Source: JAWXCM01 sp034408745 (GTDB lineage: Bacteria > Acidobacteriota > Terriglobia > Bryobacterales > Bryobacteraceae). Taken from it: a stretch of 17,338 nucleotides of DNA. The position numbers and the translations under genes are program-made. The stretch lies in the NCBI GenBank assembly GCA_034408745.1, contig JAWXCM010000359.1, positions 1 through 17,338 of the forward strand, read 5' to 3'. Below, piece by piece: positions 1 through 7,069 of this stretch (its first letter is position 1; each line of letters starts with the position of its first letter). The notes beneath the pieces are model-generated. The model had not been told where the DNA came from, made no database searches, and saw only the letters and a list, made by a program, of their open reading frames with translations.

Positions 1-930
1 GATCCGGAGATCTCCACGCAGCGCCGGTTGAACTTCGAAATGTCGGCCCATAGCCTGTTCCAGTCCTTCGGCGACCGTGAGCGCCTACAGAAGATCCAGG
101 GCTTGCTGAACGAGTGCATGACGTTCCTTGATGACGAGTTGAGCGTGATCACCGGCCCCTACGACAATCTGCTGTCCATCAATGACGTCATCGACAACGA
201 ACTGATCCTGTTCGTGAGCCTCAACATCAACAAGAATGCGGCCCCTGTGAAAGCTCTTGGGAAGATGATGCTTCAAAATTTACAACTGGTCGTCGGCAAG
301 CGGTATGAGACGGAGACCGAAAGGAAGCGCCGGAACAAACCCCTCTTCTCGGTTGTGATGGATGAATTCGCGCCCTTCGGCTACAGCAACTTTGCACAGA
401 TCCTGAACACGGCGCGCGGCACCAACACCGCGTTTCTGTTCTCGCTGCAATCGCTGCCACAATTGCTTGAGGTCGGGAAGGGGTTCCAACAGGACGTATC
501 GTCGGCGCCTGGTACAACGATGCTGATGCAGACCCGTGACGAGGAGACCGCCAAGTATTTCAAGCAGGCGTCTTCCCAGGTCCCGGTTCAGAAGCGGACG
601 CAGCAGTTGTGGCGCAACGATTTCCTCGGATTCGAGCGATACGACAAGGCGTTGGGCGCGTCCGAGCGCGAGCAACTTGAATTCCGGGCGCTCGATCATC
701 ACATCAAGAACCTTGGCAAAGGCAAGATGGAAATCCTGATGACGGACCCCATCCAGGGAACCTTGCACGGCCGTCTACACGTTCGACCGCCCAGCGATAT
801 CCGCGTGCCGCTGTTTGAGCCGACCGTGTTGCCGAAACTGGAGTCGTCGCGTGAGGATTCTGAAGGTGCCAACCTGCGGTTCAAAGATCAGAAACTGGCG
901 GCGATGGTGGCGTTTCCACGGCGCCGGTAG
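1..930 (+). CDS. Type IV secretion coupling protein, TraG/TraD/VirD4-like ATPase (5' partial)
   Basis: The frame is open to the first base, so the N-terminus lies outside the window; 309 residues are visible. A Walker B strand, VVMDEFAPFG (acidic pair near visible residues 121-122, DNA about 361-366), is followed by a region of the TraM-recognition type seen in coupling proteins: a helix with NTARGTNTAFLFSLQSLPQL and then TTMLMQTRDEETAKYFKQ. Proteins of this family are hexameric inner-membrane ATPases that bring the relaxase-DNA complex to the type IV secretion channel during conjugation. The Walker A motif and the membrane segments expected at the N-terminus would be upstream. The gene ends 10 bp before the next start, with a GGAGG ribosome site between, so it heads or belongs to a transfer operon. 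The family call rests on the Walker B motif and its C-terminal context; the exact subfamily (TraG, TraD or VirD4) cannot be set from a partial protein. Confidence 0.82.
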   Translation, partial: DPEISTQRRLNFEMSAHSLFQSFGDRERLQKIQGLLNECMTFLDDELSVITGPYDNLLSINDVIDNELILFVSLNINKNAAPVKALGKMMLQNLQLVVGKRYETETERKRRNKPLFSVVMDEFAPFGYSNFAQILNTARGTNTAFLFSLQSLPQLLEVGKGFQQDVSSAPGTTMLMQTRDEETAKYFKQASSQVPVQKRTQQLWRNDFLGFERYDKALGASEREQLEFRALDHHIKNLGKGKMEILMTDPIQGTLHGRLHVRPPSDIRVPLFEPTVLPKLESSREDSEGANLRFKDQKLAAMVAFPRRR

Positions 931-940
931 GAGGTAGACG

Positions 941-1738
941 ATGTCATTGAGAGCCACTCTCGTGTTCCTGGTTGCGATGGACGCATTCGGCCAAGCGCCC
1001 CAGTCCGCGCCGCCGGCGCAGACTCCCAAGGGCAAGGACCCGGGGATTCGATATGTTGAAAGCGGCTCTGGCGTAGTTGCCGTCAATCCCGCGCAGCCCT
1101 ATCGACCCATGCCCGTTGGCGCGGCGGCACCACGTGATTCCATCTTCGGGTTCTATTTGCGCGTGCTGAATCCCCAGCAGATCAATTGGGGAACGGAGAT
1201 CGACCGGAGACTGGCGACCCTTCGCGAGCAGTCCGTCGGCAATCCGTACTTCCGGCTGGCGTCATTCCAGTTGGGACTGATCGTCATTCTGCTCATGCTG
1301 TGTTGGGTCTGGTGGGACAAGATGCGCCAGATCAAGTGGGTTGCCGCGGAGTGTCTGACCGATGCGCTCAACGCCAGGACGCACGCCGAAAGCCGGGCTT
1401 TGGAGGCAATCGACCGCCACAACCGGCACATTGAGTTGTGCAATCGCGTGATCGAAGGACAAACATCCGGGATTGGTGGAACGACGGACTCTGGAAACGC
1501 GGCGCTGACGGTGCGCGAACTACAAACCGAACTCGCGGCATCGCGCGCGAACTGTGCGCGATTACAACACGAGTTGGAACAGAACAAGGTCGAACAAGCG
1601 CAGGTAGACGGACGGTTGGCTGCGCTCGAAACCGAGCTGAAGCGGAAGGCTGCTCATCCTGATCCCGACCTAGTGGCGCGTCTGGAGCGCGCCGAGTCTG
1701 AACTCGCGGGCAAGAAGGACCGGAAGGCCAAGCCATGA
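941..1738 (+). CDS. Membrane-anchored coiled-coil protein of the transfer operon
   Basis: I do not recognise this 265-residue protein by family. It starts with a short hydrophobic stretch ending in an AFGQA-like signal-cleavage site (residues 1-19). A Pro/Ala/Gln-rich extracytoplasmic segment follows, then one clear transmembrane helix at about 110-125 (LGLIVILLMLCWVWW). The second half is charged and helical; residues about 190-260 have the heptad character of a coiled coil, ending in a Lys-rich tail. A GGAGG box sits 6-7 bases before the ATG. Its stop overlaps the next start as ATGA, so it is translated with both neighbours. A signal peptide plus one membrane span directly behind a coupling ATPase suggests an accessory part of the conjugation machinery or mating-pair complex; this is inference from position only. 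Confidence 0.75.
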   Translation: MSLRATLVFLVAMDAFGQAPQSAPPAQTPKGKDPGIRYVESGSGVVAVNPAQPYRPMPVGAAAPRDSIFGFYLRVLNPQQINWGTEIDRRLATLREQSVGNPYFRLASFQLGLIVILLMLCWVWWDKMRQIKWVAAECLTDALNARTHAESRALEAIDRHNRHIELCNRVIEGQTSGIGGTTDSGNAALTVRELQTELAASRANCARLQHELEQNKVEQAQVDGRLAALETELKRKAAHPDPDLVARLERAESELAGKKDRKAKP

Positions 1739-2226
1739 TCGTCTGCGTTCTGTCGTTGGGAAGCTACTGGCGCGAGCCGAATGACGGACGGCCCGTCGTC
1801 TGGAATAGTTCGGGCGTGCTCGATCAGCGCGGCTTGCGGCCCCGGGCCAAGGTATTCGGCCACGTCCGACTTAACAGCAGACTGTATCAGGAGGCGCTAG
1901 GAACGTCAGGTTTGAGTGGATCGTGTTGGCAGGCATCCCGCCTTGGGGAACACTTGGGAATCCGAACGCTGGCACTTCAGCGACGAGCTAGGCGCAATTC
2001 GCATCCTGACTGGTATCTCGTTTCCGTAACGGAACAACTCGTGGGGACCCTCGATGCGCGAAGCTGGGATCCGAAAGGCAGCCTCCTGGTTTCCTTTTCC
2101 GAATGGAAGACCAAGCAAGAAGTTCTCTTCTTGATCGGTCGCCATGGCTGGTTGCGCGGCGAACTCGGCTCTGCCGTGCTTACGCCAGGCGGGCCAGGTG
2201 GCGACTGGCTCGTCAAAGGGTGGTGA
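1735..2226 (+). CDS. Hypothetical protein in transfer operon
   Basis: This 163-residue reading frame has no family I can name. Its start overlaps the stop of the gene before it (ATGA at 1735-1738), and its stop lies one base before the start of the next gene, which is strong evidence for translational coupling and so for a real gene. The sequence is basic in the middle (QRRARRNSHPDWYLVS) and has mixed strand/helix character, with no signal peptide, membrane span or metal motif. The second half (SWDPKGSLLVSFSEWKTKQEVLFLIGRHGWL) looks like a compact globular domain. A role in transfer or in DNA processing at the element origin is possible from its place between the membrane protein and the replication-relaxation-like gene, but nothing in the sequence shows it. 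Confidence 0.6.
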   Translation: MIVCVLSLGSYWREPNDGRPVVWNSSGVLDQRGLRPRAKVFGHVRLNSRLYQEALGTSGLSGSCWQASRLGEHLGIRTLALQRRARRNSHPDWYLVSVTEQLVGTLDARSWDPKGSLLVSFSEWKTKQEVLFLIGRHGWLRGELGSAVLTPGGPGGDWLVKGW

Positions 2227-2227
2227 C

Positions 2228-2989
2228 ATGCGATACCCGAAGGGAGCCATCGTGCTGTCCGATGCGCTGGATGTTCCGGCACTTCGGAAGGTGTACCAGG
2301 CCGGGCACGTTACCGCCTGGCAACTCTACCGCGCACTCAATCCCGTCCACGACGAGAGCAAGTGGAAGAGCTTTGTCCGCAGACTTGGCATCCTGAGTGA
2401 GCGGCATTTCCTCCTTCGCCTCGTTGTTGACGGGATGGCCGCGCCGGTGTTTGCGTTAGGAGACGAAGGCGCCCGGTCTCTACAAGGCCGCTTGCCCACG
2501 GTGATCGAGGCCGGACCGCGAGATTCGAGCCGCGGAAACCGCGACCATGTCTGGCACGACGTCGAACTATTTGATCTGCAACTGAAGTTGCGCCAGGCAG
2601 GTGTCGTGTCATCCTGGCTGTACGAACCCGAGATTCGCGCCGACAACGAGCTAACAAGCTTCGGCTACGCCAAAGACTACGACGCGATCGTGACGTTCCG
2701 ATGCGGGCATAAATCCGGAAAGGTCGCGCTCGAATACGAACGCAGTCCGAAATCGACCAAGCAGTACAGGCGCATTGGCGACATCCTCAATCGCGAAACG
2801 AAGGTCGCTTCCGTCCTCTATCTTGTGTGCAACGTGCAGATGGAATCCTTCCTGTTGAACGGTCTGCGCGGCACGCGCCGCCCAGTGTACGTCGGTCAGG
2901 CTCAGCAATTCGCAGAACATCCCACCGAAGCAGTGCTCGTCGACGTTGCCCAGCAAGCACAGCATCGGCTCGCTGACTGCCTCTCCTAA
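2228..2989 (+). CDS. Replication-relaxation family-like protein
   Basis: The frame could begin at 2144, but the ATG at 2228 is preferred: it has AAAGGGTGG just upstream and lies one base after the previous stop. The product is 253 residues. The N-terminal part (about 10-75) looks like a winged helix: LRKVYQAGHVTAWQLYRAL, then KSFVRRLGILSERHFL. The C-terminal half carries HDVELFDLQLKLRQAGVVSSWLYEPEIR, then DYDAIVTFRCGHKSGKVALEYERSPKSTKQYRRI and a terminal VLYLVCN strand. This order (winged helix, His-containing helix, then a strand with Asp, a strand with Glu and a following basic segment) resembles the Replic_Relax family found on plasmids and conjugative elements; the D...E-x-E spacing also recalls a PD-(D/E)XK-like core. 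Members are thought to act in plasmid replication or mobilisation, without firm biochemistry. It is the last gene before the G/T-rich gap, a suitable place for an origin-binding protein. Confidence 0.6.
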   Translation: MRYPKGAIVLSDALDVPALRKVYQAGHVTAWQLYRALNPVHDESKWKSFVRRLGILSERHFLLRLVVDGMAAPVFALGDEGARSLQGRLPTVIEAGPRDSSRGNRDHVWHDVELFDLQLKLRQAGVVSSWLYEPEIRADNELTSFGYAKDYDAIVTFRCGHKSGKVALEYERSPKSTKQYRRIGDILNRETKVASVLYLVCNVQMESFLLNGLRGTRRPVYVGQAQQFAEHPTEAVLVDVAQQAQHRLADCLS

Positions 2990-3153
2990 ACAAATTCAAG
3001 AAAGAAGCTCTTTGATGTGCCATTGGTGTGGTTTTGCTGTGTCTTTGATGCACCGCCGCGCCGGGAAGTAGCGCGCTCTCAGCAGGTTGCGATCTGACTA
3101 CCGGTAGTTTGTGGGTGTATTCGGTCTGGAGGGCTGAATCGGCCTGTCCGGAC

Positions 3154-3189
3154 GGGGTTTGAGTGGGGTTGTGGGGTTGGCCGACTGGG
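3154..3189 (+). other. Potential G-quadruplex-forming tract
   Basis: Four runs of three or more G occur at 3154-3157, 3165-3168, 3173-3176 and 3187-3189, separated by loops of 7, 4 and 10 bases. A further GGGG lies at 3201-3204. This meets a relaxed G3+ quadruplex pattern. Folding in the cell is not shown. Confidence 0.45.
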
Positions 3190-3195
3190 TGTTGG

Positions 3196-3281
3196 TGTGT
3201 GGGGTGTGTGCCAGTACTGGTGAGGGGAATGGATTGGTGGTTATGAAGTGAGGGTTGTGGTGTGTGGGTTGTAGTGCCAGT
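3196..3281 (+). repeat. Pair of imperfect direct repeats in the G/T-rich region
   Basis: Copies at 3196-3215 and 3261-3281 share TGTGTGGG, then TGT, then TGCCAGT, with a one-base length difference and one or two substitutions. The start-to-start distance is 65 bp. In such a biased sequence some similarity is expected by chance, but the shared GCCAGT end is not explained by G/T bias alone. They could be binding sites at an origin. Confidence 0.4.
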
Positions 3282-3590
3282 GGATGAAGAATTGGGTTTG
3301 CCGTAGCGCCGGGTGGCGGGCTGGAGTGGGTGAGTTGCAGCACGGGAAGTGTGTGCTGGTGGTGCGAGTGGAACGGTAATTGGGCAGCGGCGCGTAGCAG
3401 CGGTGGCACGGTTGTGGCGCCTGTGTGGCCTTGAAGTAAACGTGTCGAGCATGTTCGCACTGCCCGGTGAATGGCAGGTCGACGGGGAAGTGCGTCCGTG
3501 GTGGCGTGGATTGAGCGCAATCTGTGGCCGCAGATCGGAGCGCATCCAGGTACGCCGGTGAGGCCAGGCGGAATTGAAAGGAGATCAAGC

Positions 3591-3848
3591 ATGCCTTATG
3601 GTGCGTTTGCAGATACGCAATCACGGTACAGGGATCTCGAAGAACTGGTGGACTACCGCGAATACGAGGGCGCGTGGATGCTGGGATTCGAGGAGAACTG
3701 GTTAAAGCCGCGGCTCAAAGCGCTGGGATATTCGCACGTCCGGTTCTTCGGTGGAACCACGTTCGATTACGACGGGAGCTTTCGGGAGCGCGTTTGCGAA
3801 CTGGCGATGCCAGGGAGTGCCCGCGCGGAATTCTTCGTGTACGGGTGA
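3591..3848 (+). CDS. Small hypothetical protein upstream of the Rad52-like gene
   Basis: The product is 85 residues. An earlier in-frame start exists at 3471, but the ATG at 3591 is chosen because GAAAGGAG stands 7 bases before it and the upstream codons belong to the G-rich gap. The protein is acidic in its first half (SRYRDLEELVDYREYEGAWMLGFEENWLKPRLKALGYSHVRFF) with a probable helix-strand core, and it ends in AEFFVYG. No metal motif, signal or membrane span is seen. It lies 65 bp before the Rad52-family gene in the same direction and may be cotranscribed with it. I do not recognise the family; a role as a small element-encoded accessory of recombination is only suggested by position. Confidence 0.55.
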   Translation: MPYGAFADTQSRYRDLEELVDYREYEGAWMLGFEENWLKPRLKALGYSHVRFFGGTTFDYDGSFRERVCELAMPGSARAEFFVYG

Positions 3849-3913
3849 GGGAGTGGTCCCTTGACCGGACGTGATGCGGTCAGTCCAACAAATCAATTGA
3901 AGGAGAACAGCAG

Positions 3914-5161
3914 ATGTACGTGAATGGAACAGCAGGTACGCAGGACAATTCGGCGCCGCCTATCGCGACGGCACCCGGCATGGACAGCATGGTCGCGCAC
4001 AGTGGCTTCACGCCGGCGCGCATTGAGGAGATCAGAATTCAGTTGCTCGATCCGTTCGATCCGGCTGAGATCAAGTGGAGAGTGACGGCAACGTCGAGCC
4101 AGCAAAGAAAGAATGGCCCGGTGAAGCGGGGTCAATTGGTGGCATACGCAGACCAGCGGGCATACACCGACCGGCTCAACGAGATCTTTGGCGAGTGGGG
4201 ATGGACACGCTCCTACAATGTGCAGGTTGCGCAGAACTTTGAGCGGAGCCTCAACAAGGGCGCTAACGGACAGAAGCAGAGCGTCATTTGCGCCAAGGTC
4301 GTCGTGGTTTCGACGGTATCGGTGAACGGTCTTGGGCCCCACACCGGAGTCGGAGAGGAATGGGCAGACGACGAGAATTCCGCCACGCGAGCCGAAGCTC
4401 AGGCCTTCAAGCGCGCTTGCGCCTGCTTCGGTCTTGGCCGGTACCTGTACGACCTCGACAAGATCTGGGAGGACTTGGACCAATACAACCGTCCTGTCCG
4501 CAATCCCAACTTGCCGGATTGGGCGCTTCCCGCCCACGCAAGGCGGCAGCCGCAACCGCTGCCCCGTCCGCACTCGTCGGCTCCAGCGCAACCGCGGCAG
4601 GGGCTTGTCCAGCAGGAGACGTTGGCCGCGGTAAAACAGTTGTGCGAAACCGTTGGGTTTGGCCTCTCCAAGTTCACCCTTCAGAAATACGGCGGCGTGA
4701 CGGACCCGTCCAAGATTGGATTCGCGAAGCTCACGACGGTGTTCGAGAAGCTGACCGATCTGGTGAAGGGAATCGAGCGCCTCCGCACGGCGTCGAGCAA
4801 ACTGGCCGAGGGACGTTACGCGGCGATTTGCCGGGAGATAAACTTCGCCAGCGATTCACTGGATGACATCCCCGACCGCGACGGACTTTGCGCGCTACTG
4901 AAACGCGTAGAGGCCGAGGTCGGCACGGCAACAACCGGTAGCACCCAGCAACAAGTGCATGGCTCGATCGAGGAACTGCGCGGAAAGCTACTTCAAGCAG
5001 CTCGGAAAGTTGCCGACAGTGGACGCACCGGCTGGCCCGCAAAGTTCGGCGACGTGATCGCTCATGCGACTGACGGCAAGGTGACGCTGGAGCGATTGAA
5101 GAACCTGACCGACGCGGACGCTCCCGTTCTCGAAGCGGCGCTCACGAAACTGGTTGCGTAG
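3914..5161 (+). CDS. Rad52/Rad22-family single-strand annealing protein
   Basis: The 415-residue product has an N-terminal domain (about 40-190) with the pattern of the Rad52/Rad22 family: RAYTDRLNEIFGEWGWTRSY at about 82-101, beta strands VICAKVVVVSTVSVNG, a GVGEEWADD turn, and the hallmark helix TRAEAQAFKRACACFGLGRYLYD at about 158-180. This fold binds ssDNA as a ring and anneals complementary strands; phage and element versions act in recombination, circularisation or repair. A Pro/Gln/Arg-rich linker (about 205-232) leads to a helical C-terminal region (about 235-415) that is not part of the core and may bind partners such as SSB or DNA. An AAGGAG box lies 9 bases before the ATG. SSB is encoded further along the same element, and Rad52-type annealers usually work with an SSB. 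The family call is firm; the C-terminal function is unknown. Confidence 0.85.
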   Translation: MYVNGTAGTQDNSAPPIATAPGMDSMVAHSGFTPARIEEIRIQLLDPFDPAEIKWRVTATSSQQRKNGPVKRGQLVAYADQRAYTDRLNEIFGEWGWTRSYNVQVAQNFERSLNKGANGQKQSVICAKVVVVSTVSVNGLGPHTGVGEEWADDENSATRAEAQAFKRACACFGLGRYLYDLDKIWEDLDQYNRPVRNPNLPDWALPAHARRQPQPLPRPHSSAPAQPRQGLVQQETLAAVKQLCETVGFGLSKFTLQKYGGVTDPSKIGFAKLTTVFEKLTDLVKGIERLRTASSKLAEGRYAAICREINFASDSLDDIPDRDGLCALLKRVEAEVGTATTGSTQQQVHGSIEELRGKLLQAARKVADSGRTGWPAKFGDVIAHATDGKVTLERLKNLTDADAPVLEAALTKLVA

Positions 5162-5430
5162 AAGATCGCATGAACTACGCTCTGGCCGGACCTACTTATA
5201 AAGAGCGCCTGTCACGCACTCCGAGGGTGACGGCGCTCACGACTTTTGATCCTCGGCACAGCAGGACACGTACATCGAGTTACAGTTGGGAACGCGTCGG
5301 CGGGTGCCGGCAGAAATCAATGAGGCACAGGACACGTGCAAGATGTTCAGGGTAGTGCGGTCCCGTGGCGCGGTTGGTTCCAGGCAGAAGACGTTTTTTC
5401 GCCGCTGGCGATCCACATCTACCGACCTTC
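5162..5430. other. Intergenic region with a possible gene remnant
   Basis: Between the Rad52-like gene and the convergent PIN gene there is no complete gene. A start at 5170 gives a short peptide beginning MNYALAGPTYKERLSRTPR, 8 bases after the Rad52-like stop. A different frame, open from 5250, gives a protein-like stretch (QQDTYIELQLGTRRRVPAEINEAQDTCKMFRVVRSRGA). The two could be halves of one small gene broken by a frameshift, perhaps when the toxin-antitoxin unit was inserted. This is weak evidence. Confidence 0.3.
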
Positions 5431-5994
5431 TCAGAACATGGACTCTCGAAGAACCGAGACTGTCTGAGTCAAACCCTGCCGCTCAAGCGTTTCCAAATAT
5501 TCGGACACCGTCTTGGAAGGGTTCTTCAGGCTCTGACGATGATTTTCCGCCGCTGCCACCACAGCCCCAGGAGCCAGGTCGAGGAGGTGAAGGACGAACT
5601 CGTCGGGGTGTTGCGCTTCGATACCGAATGGTGCGAGTACATCGGATGGAAAGTCGCGCAGGTTCATTGTGACGATCACATTCGCTTGGCCGCGAATCGC
5701 AGCCGCCAGCACATGTCGGTCATTTGGATCGGGAAGTTGTAAACCCGGAATCAGATCCTCGTAGCCGATCACGAGCGCGTCGATAGCGTGCTTGTCCATC
5801 AGCATACGGGTGCGTTCCAGTTTGTCGCGTGTGAGGTCATGCCGATTCTTAAGCAGGCTGGAAATCCACTCTTCGTGAACGTTAGCCGACCACTTCGCAC
5901 GAAACAGTCCTGTGACGGCCAAGTGCATGAGCAGGTTCCGAAGCTCCGCGGGATAGAGCACGTTGGCGTCATAGAAGGCGCTGAATCCGGCCAC
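5431..5994 (-). CDS. PIN-domain RNase toxin (VapC-like)
   Basis: The 187-residue product opens with FYDANVLYP (Asp9), has an acidic pair at 41-42 (HEEW), then LPDPNDRHVLAAAI with Asp92 and VIVTMNLRDFP with Asn111 and Asp114. This is the spread of acidic residues that forms the metal site of PIN-domain ribonucleases. Toxins of this type cleave RNA and stop growth until bound by the antitoxin. The start is a GTG at 5994, five bases after the stop of the antitoxin gene on the same strand, so the two are translationally coupled with the antitoxin first. The protein is longer than the usual 130-140 residues of VapC; the extra C-terminal portion (about 130-187) is helical. It faces the Rad52-like gene and is the only minus-strand pair in this part, which suggests insertion as a stabilising cargo module. 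Confidence 0.85.
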   Translation of the reverse strand: MAGFSAFYDANVLYPAELRNLLMHLAVTGLFRAKWSANVHEEWISSLLKNRHDLTRDKLERTRMLMDKHAIDALVIGYEDLIPGLQLPDPNDRHVLAAAIRGQANVIVTMNLRDFPSDVLAPFGIEAQHPDEFVLHLLDLAPGAVVAAAENHRQSLKNPSKTVSEYLETLERQGLTQTVSVLRESMF

Positions 5995-5999
5995 GGAGA

Positions 6000-6449
6000 C
6001 TAGAGTCCGATTTCCTGGTCGTACGCTGCCAGTTCTGCGAGTACCGCTCGTCGATCCGCATCGGCGCGGCGCTTGTACGCCATCAGCCCTTCAAATCGTA
6101 CGCGGCGGTGCGTCCCGACGCGGCGGAATTCGATCTTTCCCTCGTCGAGAAGCTGGATCAAAGAGGGCCGCGAGATGTTCAACATGTCCGCCGCTTCTTG
6201 CGTAGTGAGCTCCGCATGTACCGGGATAAGCGTGACGGCATTCCCCCGCGCCATCTCCTCAAGAATATGAATCAGCATCCGGACGACCGAGGCGGGAATC
6301 TTGACCGTTTCCTTCGCTGGATCGTCGATCATCCGAAGCCGAAGTGGCTCCGCGGTCTGCACATGTGAGGCCAGGACGCGGCTCGATTCCTTGGCAATAA
6401 TAGCTTCCGCCGCCGAGGGAAGAGTTGGTGCCAATGTTCCTTGGGCCAT
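6000..6449 (-). CDS. Excisionase/MerR-type helix-turn-helix antitoxin
   Basis: The product is 149 residues from the ATG at 6449, which has AAGGAGG eight bases upstream on this strand; an upstream start at 6485 would lack this site. Residues about 81-127 form an excisionase-family DNA-binding domain (LTTQEAADMLNISRPSLIQLLDEGKIEFRRVGTHRRVRFEGLMAYKRR), the winged helix used by MerR-like regulators. The preceding segment (about 45-70, VKIPASVVRMLIHILEEMARG) is probably a dimerisation helix. It is directly followed by the PIN toxin, and this pairing is common in bacterial toxin-antitoxin loci. Such antitoxins neutralise the toxin and repress their own promoter. Two copies of a CGAA-N3-TTCG element 42-71 bp upstream of the start are likely operators. 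Confidence 0.85.
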   Translation of the reverse strand: MAQGTLAPTLPSAAEAIIAKESSRVLASHVQTAEPLRLRMIDDPAKETVKIPASVVRMLIHILEEMARGNAVTLIPVHAELTTQEAADMLNISRPSLIQLLDEGKIEFRRVGTHRRVRFEGLMAYKRRADADRRAVLAELAAYDQEIGL

Positions 6450-6477
6450 TTTGCGTGCCTCCTTGTCCTGAACCAAC

Positions 6478-6508
6478 ACTATCACACAACCGAAGTATTC
6501 GCAATCAA
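6478..6508 (-). promoter_or_regulatory. Candidate promoter of the toxin-antitoxin operon
   Basis: On the minus strand TTGATT (6508-6503) and GATAGT (6483-6478) stand 19 bp apart, about 30 bp before the antitoxin start. The match to sigma-70 boxes is moderate (4 of 6 for the second box). One copy of the operator-like repeat lies inside the spacer, so a protein bound there would block this promoter. Confidence 0.4.
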
Positions 6509-6520
6509 GCGAAGTATTCG
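6491..6520. promoter_or_regulatory. Tandem operator-like repeats CGAA-GTA-TTCG
   Basis: CGAAGTATTCG occurs exactly at 6491-6501 and 6510-6520, start-to-start 19 bp, close to two helical turns. Each copy is itself an inverted repeat (CGAA and TTCG arms around GTA). The position over the candidate antitoxin promoter fits autoregulation by the dimeric helix-turn-helix antitoxin. Confidence 0.65.
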
Positions 6521-6666
6521 AATTGACCGTCGTAGAGGAGTTCGACCCGCTCCCATCCTCTTATATAGGCGTGGCGTGTTCAGCGCATGCCCGATCCACA
6601 ACCTCGACGACTTTCCTTCCAGGGACGGTCGTCGGCAACCAACCCAATACAACAAGGAGAACTCAG

Positions 6667-7023
6667 ATGTTTGCAACTCAGAACGTAAGCGCGAGCGAGG
6701 TACTCAGCACGCGAGACATGAATGTGCGCCCCGGACGGGACGTGACCGAGATCGTCGGCACGTTCCTGACGGTGGCCGAGGCGGTGGTCGCCCACTGGGT
6801 CGAGTTTTCGAAAGGGCTGCTGCTGTTCGTGATGGTCCCCGGTGACGAACGCTCGGGAGAATTCTATGTGTACGACCGGAAGAAAGGCTGCTTCTGGCTG
6901 TTGAATCTAGCCGACAGCGTGTTCGGCGGGTACGCCCTCGCGGACATGCGCCAGAAAATCAAGGACTTCCGGCTTTTGGACTTTGCCGAAGAACCCTCCC
7001 GCCTCCGGGCGGCGAAAGGGTAG
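6667..7023 (+). CDS. Hypothetical protein at the head of the primase operon
   Basis: The 118-residue product begins at the ATG at 6667, which has AAGGAG eight bases upstream; an in-frame TTG at 6523 lies inside the toxin-antitoxin control region and is rejected. The sequence has alternating strands (TEIVGTFLTVAEAVVAHWV, LLLFVMVPGDERSGEFYVYDRKKGCFWLLNLAD) and ends in a charged helix. It has no signal peptide or clear motif. Its strand content and the YVYDRKKGCFWLLN hairpin suggest a small beta-rich domain. It is followed 46 bp later by the AEP primase in the same direction. No family is recognised. Confidence 0.6.
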   Translation: MFATQNVSASEVLSTRDMNVRPGRDVTEIVGTFLTVAEAVVAHWVEFSKGLLLFVMVPGDERSGEFYVYDRKKGCFWLLNLADSVFGGYALADMRQKIKDFRLLDFAEEPSRLRAAKG

Positions 7024-7069
7024 CCGCAACTCGTTTTGCCATTCCAGGAAACGGGTGTAAAGAATACCT

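Larger units (their letters stand above)
2990..3590. other. Gene-free, G/T-rich intergenic region between transfer and replication blocks
   Basis: No convincing gene is present on either strand. The plus strand is strongly G-biased: by hand count 3151-3300 holds 74 G and only 9 C. Minus-strand frames here translate to Thr/His/Pro-rich low-complexity peptides, as expected from such a composition rather than from coding. The region contains four closely spaced G-runs (3154-3189), a pair of related 20/21-bp direct repeats (3196 and 3261) and a 9-bp repeat TCTTTGATG at 3009 and 3042, 33 bp apart. It precedes a small gene with a strong ribosome site and follows the end of the transfer operon. An origin (oriV or oriT), a long G-rich leader or a partition site are all possible; none is proven. 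Confidence 0.6.

Noticed and set aside
280..768. Minus-strand frame of 162 codons opposite the coupling protein
   Set aside because: It mirrors the codon bias of the sense gene; the sense strand carries the Walker B motif and family pattern.
2787..3545. Long minus-strand reading frame (252 codons) over the G/T-rich gap
   Set aside because: Translation is Thr/His/Pro/Ser-rich low complexity caused by base composition, it overlaps a good plus-strand gene, and it has no ribosome site.
3849..3882. Short stems (GGGA/TCCC and TGACCG/CGGTCA) between the small gene and the Rad52-like gene
   Set aside because: Stems are only 4 and 6 bp with no T-run; too weak to call as a terminator or operator.
6523..6567. 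TTGACC and TATATA read as a plus-strand promoter for the 6667 gene
   Set aside because: The two boxes are more than 30 bp apart, far from the 16-19 bp needed.
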